11,866 nucleotides of DNA from RGIG8748 sp045576175. Lineage in GTDB: Bacteria > Bacillota > Clostridia > UMGS1810. The stretch lies in the NCBI GenBank assembly GCA_045576175.1, contig JAZNFW010000027.1, positions 1 through 11,866 on the forward strand. The letters are read 5' to 3'. A model generated the notes under the pieces. The model saw only the letters and a program-made list of their open reading frames with translations. It did no database searches and had not been told where the DNA came from. Position 1 is the first letter of the stretch, and the number at the start of each line of letters is the position of its first letter. Of this stretch, positions 1-5,820 are shown piece after piece. The translations under genes and the position numbers were made by a program.

Positions 1-2639
1 TCGCCGAATATTGCACGAAGAAGTCTCTCCTCAGCAGAAAGCTCGGTTTCACCCTTGAGTGTAACCTTACCTATAAGGATATCTCCTGCTCTTACCTCGG
101 CACCGATTCTTATGATACCTCTTTCATCGATATCCTTAAGAGCATCTTCGCCGACATTGGAAATATCTCTTGTTATTTCTTCGGCACCAAGCTTGGTGTC
201 TCTTGCTTCACATTCATATTCTTCTATATGGATAGATGTAAATACATCTTCCTTAACGAGTCTTTCGTTTATAAGGATAGCATCCTCGTAGTTGTAACCT
301 TCCCAAGTCATAAAGCCTATGAGAATGTTCTTACCAAGTGCTATTTCGCCGTCTGCAGTAGAAGGACCGTCGGCAATTATATCGCCCTTTTTAACCTTTT
401 CGCCGCATACAACGATAGGTCTCTGGTTGATACAGGTGCTCTGGTTGGAACGAAGGAACTTTATGAGCTTGTAGGTCTCGATATGACCGCCCTTGCCCTT
501 TATAACAATTTCGTCTGCACCAACGCTTATTACCTCACCGTCTTCTCTTGCGAGAACGCACACACCCGAATCCTTTGCCGCCTTGTATTCCATACCGGTA
601 CCTACGATAGGTGCTTCGGTCTTTAAGAGCGGAACTGCCTGACGCTGCATGTTGGAGCCCATGAGAGCACGAACGGCGTCATCGTTTTCAAGGAAGGGAA
701 TCATAGCTGTAGCTACAGACACAATCTGTCTGGGCGATACATCTATAAAGTCAACCTGTGAGGGAGCAACCTCTATAAATTCGTCTCTGTATCTAACGAT
801 AACGGTGTCGTTTTCAAAGCTTCCGTCTGCTTTGAGCTTTTCGGACGCAGGAGCAACCATATAGTTGTCCTCGATGTCGGCTGTCATATAAACAACCTCG
901 TCCTCAGCCTTTAAGGTCTCCTTGTTAAACTTTCTGTAAGGAGCTTCAATAAAGCCGTATTCGTTGATTTTTGCATAGGATGCAAGTGAGTTTATAAGAC
1001 CGATGTTGGGACCTTCGGGAGTTTCGATAGGACACAATCTCGCGTAGTGGGAATGGTCAACCTCTCGAACTACGAAGCCGGCTCTTTCTCTGGAGAGGCC
1101 GCCGGGACCTAATGCAGAGAGTCTTCTCTTGTGAGTAAGCTCTGCAAGGGGGTTTGTCTGGTCCATAAACTGTGAAAGCTGTGAAGAACCAAAGAATTCT
1201 TTGATAGCGCTTACAACAGGTCGGGAGTTAATGAGTGCCTGGGGAGTTACAGATTCCAGATCCTGAATAGTCATTCTTTCTCTTACAACTCTCTCAAGTC
1301 TGGAAAGACCGATTCTAAACTGGTTCTGAAGAAGCTCGCCTACTGCACGCAGTCTTCTGTTGCCCAAATGGTCAATATCATCTGTGGAGCCAATACCGTA
1401 CTGGAGTCCAAGGTGATAGTTGATGGATGCAAATATATCATCATTTATGATGTGCTTGGGAATAAGCTCATCTCTTCTCTGAGCTATTGCATTTTTAATG
1501 TCTTCCTCGTTTGTAAACTCATCGAGTATTTCAGAAAGAACCTTAAAACGCACAAGCTCGTCTATTTCAAGAGAGGATATATCAAAGCTTACAAAATCCT
1601 TTATGTCTACCATGCCGTTGGAGAAGATCTTAACTTCCTTGCCGTCTATGGTAACAAAGGCTTCGTTAACACCTGCTCTTGCAATCTTTTCTGCATCATC
1701 TATGCTTAAGATATCGCCTGCAGATGCAAGGATTTCGCCTGTCATAGGATCTATGATATCCTTTGCGAGAGTTCTGTTTTTAAGTCTCTGGGAAAGGGCA
1801 AGCTTTTTGTTGAATTTGAAACGGCCCACCTTGGAGATGTCGTATCTCTTTGCATCGTAGAAGAGTGTGCTAAGAAGAGATGTGGCACTCTCTACCGTGG
1901 GGGGCTCGCCGGGACGGAGCTTTTTGTATATTTCTATAAGAGCTTCCTCGCTGTTTGTTGTGGCATCCTTTTCCAAGGTTACCGCCAAGGTATTGTCGTA
2001 GCCGTAGAGCTCTAATATTTCTTCGTTTGTATTAAGACCAAGTGCTCTTATAAGAACTGTTACAGGAAGCTTTCTTGTTCTGTCTATACGCACAGAAAAT
2101 ACGTCATTAGAATCGGTTTCGTACTCAAGCCATGCACCGCGGTTGGGGATAACGGTAGCATTGTAGAGTTCTTTACCGATTTTGTCGTGTTGCATATCAA
2201 AATAGATGCCGGGAGAACGCACAACCTGGCTTACGATAACACGCTCTGCACCGTTGATGATGAAAGTACCGGAATCTGTCATAAGCGGGAATTCGCCCAT
2301 GAAAATTTCCTGTTCCTTAACCTCTCCAGTCTCGTTGTTGATAAGTCTTACCTTAATCTTGAGAGGCTTGGAATATGTAGCATCTCGTGCTTTACATTCC
2401 TCAATGGAGTACTTCGGATTTTCATCAAGATAGTAATCATCGAATTCCAAGACAAGATTTCCGGAAAAATCACAAATAGGAGATACATCATGGAGTACCT
2501 CTTTAAGTCCTTTGTCGATGAACCAATCATATGATTTCTTCTGCACCTCAATTAAGTTTGGCATCTCGAGAACTTCCTCCACCTTGGAGTAGCTCATTCT
2601 CTGATTTTTGCCAAGCATGATAGGATGTGGTCGTTTCAT
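1..2639 (-). CDS. rpoB: DNA-directed RNA polymerase subunit beta (5' part, runs off left edge)
   Basis: Catalytic beta subunit of RNA polymerase, acting in the nucleoid with alpha, beta', omega and sigma. The reading frame is open without interruption from the ATG at 2639 to base 1, giving 879 complete codons; related Firmicutes proteins are roughly 1200 residues, so about the last third is missing. It begins MKRPHPIMLGKNQRMSYSKV. Visible landmarks are the rifampicin pocket segment GSSQLSQFMDQTNPLAE then THKRRLSALGPGG around residues 484-512, the conserved CPIETPEGPNIGLINS just after it, and near the window edge the segment LLRAIFG seen in all beta subunits. The start is fixed by a GAGGTGA ribosome site (2654-2648) 8 bases upstream. 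The gene upstream on the same strand is luxS, not rplL, and a consensus promoter lies between them. No frameshift or odd composition seen. Identification is firm. Confidence 0.98.
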   Translation of the reverse strand, partial: MKRPHPIMLGKNQRMSYSKVEEVLEMPNLIEVQKKSYDWFIDKGLKEVLHDVSPICDFSGNLVLEFDDYYLDENPKYSIEECKARDATYSKPLKIKVRLINNETGEVKEQEIFMGEFPLMTDSGTFIINGAERVIVSQVVRSPGIYFDMQHDKIGKELYNATVIPNRGAWLEYETDSNDVFSVRIDRTRKLPVTVLIRALGLNTNEEILELYGYDNTLAVTLEKDATTNSEEALIEIYKKLRPGEPPTVESATSLLSTLFYDAKRYDISKVGRFKFNKKLALSQRLKNRTLAKDIIDPMTGEILASAGDILSIDDAEKIARAGVNEAFVTIDGKEVKIFSNGMVDIKDFVSFDISSLEIDELVRFKVLSEILDEFTNEEDIKNAIAQRRDELIPKHIINDDIFASINYHLGLQYGIGSTDDIDHLGNRRLRAVGELLQNQFRIGLSRLERVVRERMTIQDLESVTPQALINSRPVVSAIKEFFGSSQLSQFMDQTNPLAELTHKRRLSALGPGGLSRERAGFVVREVDHSHYARLCPIETPEGPNIGLINSLASYAKINEYGFIEAPYRKFNKETLKAEDEVVYMTADIEDNYMVAPASEKLKADGSFENDTVIVRYRDEFIEVAPSQVDFIDVSPRQIVSVATAMIPFLENDDAVRALMGSNMQRQAVPLLKTEAPIVGTGMEYKAAKDSGVCVLAREDGEVISVGADEIVIKGKGGHIETYKLIKFLRSNQSTCINQRPIVVCGEKVKKGDIIADGPSTADGEIALGKNILIGFMTWEGYNYEDAILINERLVKEDVFTSIHIEEYECEARDTKLGAEEITRDISNVGEDALKDIDERGIIRIGAEVRAGDILIGKVTLKGETELSAEERLLRAIFG
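1110..1187 (-). other. rpoB: Rifampicin resistance-determining region of rpoB, sensitive-type residues
   Basis: This part of rpoB encodes the rifampicin-binding cluster. Counting from the ATG at 2639, the aspartate of FMDQ is residue 493, the histidine of THKRR is 503 and the serine of RLSAL is 508; these line up with E. coli D516, H526 and S531 at a constant offset of 23. All three carry the residues of rifampicin-sensitive enzymes. Sensitivity itself is an inference, since uptake and modification also matter. Confidence 0.85.
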
Positions 2640-2776
2640 CAAAATAATCACCTCATGTTATTTTTTGCAACCCTGTAACACTTATTGTAAAATTAAAAAA
2701 TTTCTTATAATATTACCAAAATTTTCTGTATTTATGCACTCTCCGAGGGTATAATGCACAAATATCAATCTACCAA

Positions 2777-2878
2777 AAAAGATACAATTGCAATTTATAA
2801 TAATAACACAGTTTTTTCAATATGTCAAGGATAAATTTTACATATTTTACAAACAAATTTGTGGGTATTGTATCTTTT
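2777..2878. repeat. 12-bp perfect inverted repeat flanking the rpoB promoter
   Basis: The plus strand has AAAAGATACAAT at 2777-2788 and its exact reverse complement ATTGTATCTTTT at 2867-2878. The arms are 78 bases apart and enclose the -35 and -10 boxes of the rpoB promoter. One arm lies just past the luxS stop codon, the other in the early rpoB leader. The arms could be paired operator half-sites. They could also be chance matches in AT-rich DNA. No protein is recognised that would bind them. Confidence 0.5.
2800..2828 (-). promoter_or_regulatory. Strong sigma-A-type promoter for rpoB
   Basis: On the minus strand a perfect -35 box TTGACA (2828-2823) is followed by a 17-base spacer and TATTAT (2805-2800), one mismatch from the consensus -10. 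Transcription should start near 2793, giving an AT-rich leader of about 150 bases before the rpoB ATG. The sequence supports rpoB being transcribed from its own promoter, although no terminator separates it from luxS, so read-through may add to it. The start site is inferred. Confidence 0.8.
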
Positions 2879-2890
2879 AAAATTCGTCTT

Positions 2891-3361
2891 CTATAGTATT
2901 ATAAAATCGTCATTAAAGCCTTTATCGAGTATCTCTTTGGCGTATTCTTTTGCCAGTTTAAGACTGTGCAGTTTGTAGTTTCCGCACTGGATGGGATTTT
3001 CGGCAGGAATTTTCTCTGCATTCATTACATCGCCAAGTGACTTTATAACTGCGTCCTTTACTTTGGACACCTCGGGGCTTCCCCACACTGTGAGGTAGAA
3101 GCCTGTTCTGCAGCCCATTGGCGATAAGTCTATAATGGAGTCCATATACTCTCTTATGTATGTTGCCATAAGATGCTCTAATGTGTGTATTCCGCTGCTT
3201 TGGAGCTCGTCCTCATTTGGCTGTTTAAAGCGAATGTCGTATTTGGAAACCACATCGCCCTTTTCGCCCTTGTACACCGTACACTGTCTTATAAACGGTG
3301 CCTTTACTTTTGTGTGGTCTAGTGTAAAGCTCTCTACAAGTTCTTTTCCTTTTTCGTTCAT
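2891..3361 (-). CDS. luxS: S-ribosylhomocysteine lyase LuxS
   Basis: Cytosolic Fe(II)/Zn enzyme that splits S-ribosylhomocysteine into homocysteine and DPD, the precursor of autoinducer-2; it works in the activated methyl cycle after the Pfs nucleosidase. The 156-residue length is normal. All expected active-site residues are visible: the HTLEH motif at 59-63 (metal ligands H59 and H63, catalytic E62), SPMGCRTGFY with catalytic C84, and C126 in QCGNYKLHSL as third metal ligand. The ATG has an AGGAGGGG ribosome site (3375-3368) 6 bases upstream. It is the last gene of a three-gene run after an EamA transporter and a DUF523 gene, 12 bases from the latter, whose stop codon overlaps this ribosome site. 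No hairpin terminator follows; rpoB lies 251 bases downstream. Identification is firm. Confidence 0.97.
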   Translation of the reverse strand: MNEKGKELVESFTLDHTKVKAPFIRQCTVYKGEKGDVVSKYDIRFKQPNEDELQSSGIHTLEHLMATYIREYMDSIIDLSPMGCRTGFYLTVWGSPEVSKVKDAVIKSLGDVMNAEKIPAENPIQCGNYKLHSLKLAKEYAKEILDKGFNDDFIIL

Positions 3362-3367
3362 ATATGT

Positions 3368-3376
3368 CCCCTCCTA
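3368..3376 (-). promoter_or_regulatory. luxS ribosome binding site overlapping the DUF523 stop codon
   Basis: On the minus strand the sequence reads TAGGAGGGG: the TAG stop of the DUF523 gene (3376-3374) shares its last two bases with the near-perfect AGGAGG of luxS. A ribosome ending DUF523 would sit on the luxS initiation site. This is the usual layout for translational coupling, so the two proteins are probably made together. Confidence 0.75.
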
Positions 3377-3862
3377 TTTGTTCTCGTGGTGATGATGGTG
3401 CTTTTTGCCTGCATTATCGTACAAGAGCTTGGCAAGTTGCATATCGTTTTCGTCGAACACCACTATTCCGTTATCGGTAAGAAGTCTTGCGGCAACACCC
3501 ATTCCGGAAATTTTATTGCCGGTAAAGGTGCCGTCATATATCCTTTTGCAGCCACACGAGGGACTGCCCTGCTTTAATATTGCAAAGAGAACATTATTTT
3601 CTCTTGCGATTTCAAGTGCTTTTTTTGCACCATCGTGAAAGTTTTGTGTAACATCTTCTCCAAGCGAATTTATAACCTTATCTTTGCAAATCTCGCTGCA
3701 AGGACGCGGAGTGGCAAGTCCGCCAAGCACCTCGGGGCACACGCTTACAAGTTCCCCCTTATTTTTCCATTTAAGAAACAAGGGGTGCTTTAAAATATTG
3801 TTTGTGCCGTCATACTTGGTGCATTTGCCGTACAGACAGGCCGAAACTAAAATTTTGGGCAT
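3374..3862 (-). CDS. DUF523 (YbbK/TudS-like) protein with histidine-rich tail
   Basis: A 162-residue member of the DUF523 family. At least one studied member, TudS, is a [4Fe-4S]-dependent thiouracil desulfidase; whether this one acts on thiouracil is not known. The family signatures are visible: MPKILVSACLYGKC at the start (C9, C14), VCPEVLGGLATPRP (C42, E44), and KQGSPSCGCKRIYDG (C103). C9, C42 and C103 are the likely three cluster ligands. The C-terminus KKHHHHHENK carries five consecutive histidines (155-159), outside the conserved domain. An upstream in-frame start at 3898 would add MYNFPTEREMCN and overlap the EamA gene; I prefer the ATG at 3862 because it gives the family-typical N-terminus and lies one base after the EamA stop TAA. 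The ribosome site is weak (GAGAG), so translation probably depends on the gene before it. Confidence 0.88.
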   Translation of the reverse strand: MPKILVSACLYGKCTKYDGTNNILKHPLFLKWKNKGELVSVCPEVLGGLATPRPCSEICKDKVINSLGEDVTQNFHDGAKKALEIARENNVLFAILKQGSPSCGCKRIYDGTFTGNKISGMGVAARLLTDNGIVVFDENDMQLAKLLYDNAGKKHHHHHENK

Positions 3863-3863
3863 A

Positions 3864-4766
3864 TTACACATCTCTCTTTCTGTCGGGAAGTTGTACAAGA
3901 ATTATTGCTACCATCATAAGTGCACAACCAAAGAGTGCTCTCATAGGCGGCATAATGTGTGAAAATACTGCTCCCGCAAGGAGTGCAAAAAGCGACTCCA
4001 TGCTCATTATAATGGAAGCGGATGTCGGCTCTGTATCCTTTTGTGCTACAATCTGCAAGGTGTAGGCTACACCCGAGCTTAAAACACCAAGATACAAAAG
4101 AGGGCCGATACAGCTTACTATATCATTCCAGGATGGTTTGTCCACAAAGACCATATACACAAGGCTTATAAGTCCCACTACAAAAAACTGTATGCACGAG
4201 AGCTTGACCCCGTCCACCTTTGGCGAAAAATAGTCTATAGCCAGTATGTGCATAGCAAAGACGAAGGCACACAGTAAAAGCAAAAGCTCTGCTTTGTCGA
4301 AGGCAAATGTTGTGCCCTTTTCCACGCACAAAAAGTACAGTCCAAACACCGCAAAGACAACGCTTACAAGTACGGCAGGGCTTGGCCTCTTGCCCGTAAC
4401 AAGTCTTAAAAGAGGTACAATGATAAGATACATAGCCGTCATAAAACCCGCCTTTCCCTCATCGGCAGATACAAGTGCCAGGGTTTGCGCAGTGCTCGCC
4501 ACAAAGAGAATTATCCCGCAAATAATACCGCCTATTATGAGCGTTTTGGGATTGTCTTTTACTACAGTGCCTTTCTTCTTTGAGCGCATATTCATAAAGG
4601 CTATTACAGGAAGTAGTGCAAGTGTGCCTATAAACGAACGGATACCGTTAAAGGTGCAAGCATGAAGAACATTTACTCCAAGCCTCTGCCCCACAAAAGC
4701 AGTACCCCATATAAATGCGGCAACAAAGAGCATTACGTTGCCTCGCAGTCGTTTGAAATTTGTCAT
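3864..4766 (-). CDS. EamA-family (DMT superfamily) transporter
   Basis: Integral membrane carrier of the drug/metabolite transporter superfamily, 300 residues, the normal size for the two-repeat, ten-helix form. Hydrophobic segments run throughout, starting MLFVAAFIWGTAFVGQRLGV, and the second half contains GPLLYLGVLSSGVAYTLQI followed by EPTSASIIMSMESLFALL, the typical last-helices signature of EamA proteins. Substrate cannot be read from sequence; some relatives export cysteine, O-acetylserine or other amino acids. A GTG nine bases upstream (4775) is in frame, but the GGTGA that contains it sits 5 bases before the ATG at 4766 and serves better as ribosome site, so I chose the ATG. It is first in the operon with DUF523 and luxS: its TAA stop is one base from the DUF523 ATG. 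A consensus promoter lies about 95 bases upstream. Confidence 0.9.
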   Translation of the reverse strand: MTNFKRLRGNVMLFVAAFIWGTAFVGQRLGVNVLHACTFNGIRSFIGTLALLPVIAFMNMRSKKKGTVVKDNPKTLIIGGIICGIILFVASTAQTLALVSADEGKAGFMTAMYLIIVPLLRLVTGKRPSPAVLVSVVFAVFGLYFLCVEKGTTFAFDKAELLLLLCAFVFAMHILAIDYFSPKVDGVKLSCIQFFVVGLISLVYMVFVDKPSWNDIVSCIGPLLYLGVLSSGVAYTLQIVAQKDTEPTSASIIMSMESLFALLAGAVFSHIMPPMRALFGCALMMVAIILVQLPDRKRDV

Positions 4767-4861
4767 TTGTATCACCGTTTTAATTATTTTTGTGTAATTA
4801 ATATATTAGTTGTTTTAAGTCATTTTTTCCTTTTTGGGAATAATACCCTATTATAAATATT

Positions 4862-4890
4862 ATTATAATATCAAAAACGCAAAATTTCAA
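4862..4890 (-). promoter_or_regulatory. Promoter of the EamA-DUF523-luxS operon
   Basis: Minus-strand TTGAAA (4890-4885), a 17-base spacer and a perfect TATAAT (4867-4862). The predicted start near 4855 leaves a leader of roughly 90 bases before the EamA ATG. I looked in that leader for a riboswitch-like GC-rich fold, such as an S-box, and see none; it is nearly all A and T. No other promoter of this quality appears between the three genes. Confidence 0.75.
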
Positions 4891-4912
4891 GTGCGATTTT
4901 TCTGTGCAATAC

Positions 4913-4954
4913 AAAAACAGTGAGGTTTTGCTTTTTCAAATCCTCACTGTTTTT
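4913..4954 (-). terminator. Rho-independent terminator of the HAD gene, stop codon in the loop
   Basis: A 13-bp perfect inverted repeat: plus-strand AAAAACAGTGAGG (4913-4925) and CCTCACTGTTTTT (4942-4954), with a 16-base loop. Read on the minus strand the 3' arm ends in a run of five T. The stem's first arm encodes the last residues of the HAD protein and its TGA (4938-4936) lies in the loop. On the plus strand the hairpin is also followed by T-rich sequence, so it may work in both directions. Confidence 0.85.
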
Positions 4955-5502
4955 ATTTTATTTCCCTTAACCATATATACTTTTTTTGACATTTTCATAA
5001 GAGGCAAATCGTTAAATGAATCGGTGTAGAAATTGTCTATTGCGTCCCCGTATTTTTGTTTAAAAAGCTCTGCCTTTGCTTTTCCAAAGCATACTGTGCC
5101 GAGCCTTCCCTTTTCCATATCAAAGGTGGTTGCAATATACTCAGTAACGCCCATACGAGAGAATGCTTCCTTTACAAGTATATCCACATTGGCAGTTACT
5201 ATTACATCGTCCTTTTTCTGCATTTTGGCATAAAACGGCTTTATCTTGTGCTCATGTTTATCCCAGAATTCTTTTATCTCGGCATCGATATCTTGGAAGA
5301 GATTAAAAAAGCTCTCGGTGTAGAATCTGCCCTTTTTTAAAAAGTCATCCTGGTTTATCTTTAGTGTCTTATACAGCACAAGGTCGTACAAAATCCTTGG
5401 AATAACGGCTATAAGACGAGGCTTCTTTTTGACACAAAACCAAAAGAAATCCAGTGCGCTTTCACCCTTATATATCGTATTGTCAAAATCGTAAACATTC
5501 AT
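4936..5502 (-). CDS. HAD-superfamily phosphatase (subfamily IB, PSPase-like)
   Basis: Cytosolic haloacid dehalogenase-fold hydrolase of 188 residues that probably removes phosphate from a small molecule; substrate unknown. The four HAD motifs are visible: I, DFDNT at 5-9 (nucleophile D5, acid D7); II, VIVTAN with T103; III, the lysine of FGKAK (K141 or K143); IV, TDSFNDLPL with D161 and D165. The segment from about 15 to 95 is helical and charged, fitting a C1-type cap. The open frame continues 65 codons upstream to 5697, but that stretch is non-coding; the ATG at 5502 gives the family-typical start MNVYDFDNT and has AGAGGTG (5516-5510) 7 bases upstream. It appears to be transcribed alone, with its own promoter and terminator. 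Phosphoserine phosphatase activity is possible but not shown. Confidence 0.87.
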   Translation of the reverse strand: MNVYDFDNTIYKGESALDFFWFCVKKKPRLIAVIPRILYDLVLYKTLKINQDDFLKKGRFYTESFFNLFQDIDAEIKEFWDKHEHKIKPFYAKMQKKDDVIVTANVDILVKEAFSRMGVTEYIATTFDMEKGRLGTVCFGKAKAELFKQKYGDAIDNFYTDSFNDLPLMKMSKKVYMVKGNKIKTVRI

Positions 5503-5523
5503 TTTTCTGCACCTCTGTATATG

Positions 5524-5553
5524 AATATAGCACATTTGGGGCATAGAGGTCAA
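5524..5553 (-). promoter_or_regulatory. Promoter of the HAD gene, extended -10
   Basis: Minus-strand TTGACC (5553-5548), an 18-base spacer and TATATT (5529-5524), preceded by TGC, which makes an extended -10 (TGnTATATT). The predicted start near 5517 leaves only about 15 bases before the ATG at 5502, just enough for its AGAGGTG ribosome site. This supports the shorter start for the HAD protein. Confidence 0.65.
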
Positions 5554-5603
5554 CATGCCAAAACAAAAGAATAAAAAGGATGTAAAAAAAGATGCAGAAT
5601 AAG

Positions 5604-5679
5604 CGAACTGAGCCGAAGCAAGCCTCGCTTGCGAGGGAGACCCGAAGGCGTACAAAGGTACGTCGAGAGGTGAAGTTCG
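5604..5679. repeat. GC-rich structured intergenic element, possible dispersed repeat or small RNA
   Basis: A block of about 76 bases at roughly 58 percent G+C in AT-rich surroundings. CGAACT (5604-5609) and AGTTCG (5674-5679) could close it. Inside are CCTCGC/GCGAGG (5623-5628 and 5631-5636), overlapped by an alternative GCAAGC/GCTTGC stem (5618-5623 and 5627-5632), and CGTAC/GTACG (5649-5653 and 5658-5662). On the minus strand two short stems would carry C(UUCG)G tetraloops, at 5612-5619 and 5641-5648. The block lies between the glyS terminator and the HAD promoter. It could be a REP-like dispersed repeat, a small RNA or a remnant; strand and function are unknown. Confidence 0.5.
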
Positions 5680-5685
5680 ATTAGA

Positions 5686-5792
5686 GCTTACAGGCATAAA
5701 AAAGCAGGAATCTGCGTTTGCAGATTCCTACCTAAAATAATTGTTTTACTGTATTTTATCACAATAAAATTTCATTACCTTTGCCTGTAAGC
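5686..5792. repeat. 10-bp inverted repeat enclosing the glyS terminator
   Basis: Plus-strand GCTTACAGGC (5686-5695) and its exact reverse complement GCCTGTAAGC (5783-5792); beyond the perfect core, two of the next four positions also match. The arms are 87 bases apart with the terminator hairpin between them. In RNA that passed the terminator the arms could pair. They could also be the ends of a small inserted element joined to the GC-rich block next to it. No flanking target duplication was recognised. Confidence 0.45.
5698..5729 (-). terminator. Rho-independent terminator of glyS
   Basis: A perfect 10-bp stem, AGGAATCTGC (5706-5715) with GCAGATTCCT (5720-5729), closes a four-base loop; on the minus strand it is followed by GC and then six T (5703-5698). 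It stands about 90 bases past the glyS stop codon. No similar T-run follows on the plus strand, so it works for leftward transcription. Confidence 0.85.
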
Positions 5793-5820
5793 GCTCTGCG
5801 GGTTCTTTTACATTCCTTTT

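Larger units (their letters stand above)
5503..5820. other. 318-bp intergenic region between the HAD gene and glyS
   Basis: No gene is supported here. From the glyS side it holds an AT-rich 3' tail with a weak ATTTTAT/ATAAAAT hairpin (about 5753-5770), the glyS terminator, a GC-rich structured element, an A-rich stretch on the plus strand (about 5561-5590, seven T in a row on the minus strand at 5590-5584), and the HAD promoter. Open frames crossing it are short, lack ribosome sites and resemble nothing I recognise. Confidence 0.7.

Noticed and set aside
228..626. 132-residue plus-strand frame inside rpoB
   Set aside because: Shadow of rpoB on the opposite strand; the rpoB frame is intact and clearly conserved.
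2748..2776. Second rpoB promoter, TTGGTA-17-TATACC on the minus strand
   Set aside because: Spacing is right but both boxes have several mismatches; the upstream TTGACA-17-TATTAT is far better.
2840..2890. Terminator after luxS
   Set aside because: Only a short AT palindrome (ACAAATTTGT) is present, with no GC-rich stem followed by a T-run.
4776..4860. S-adenosylmethionine or other riboswitch in the EamA-luxS operon leader
   Set aside because: The leader is about 90 bases of almost pure A/T with no stable stem.
5503..5697. 65-codon N-terminal extension of the HAD protein
   Set aside because: It would run through the HAD promoter and ribosome site and through the GC-rich hairpin element; the HAD family begins right at the DxDxT strand, matching the ATG at 5502.
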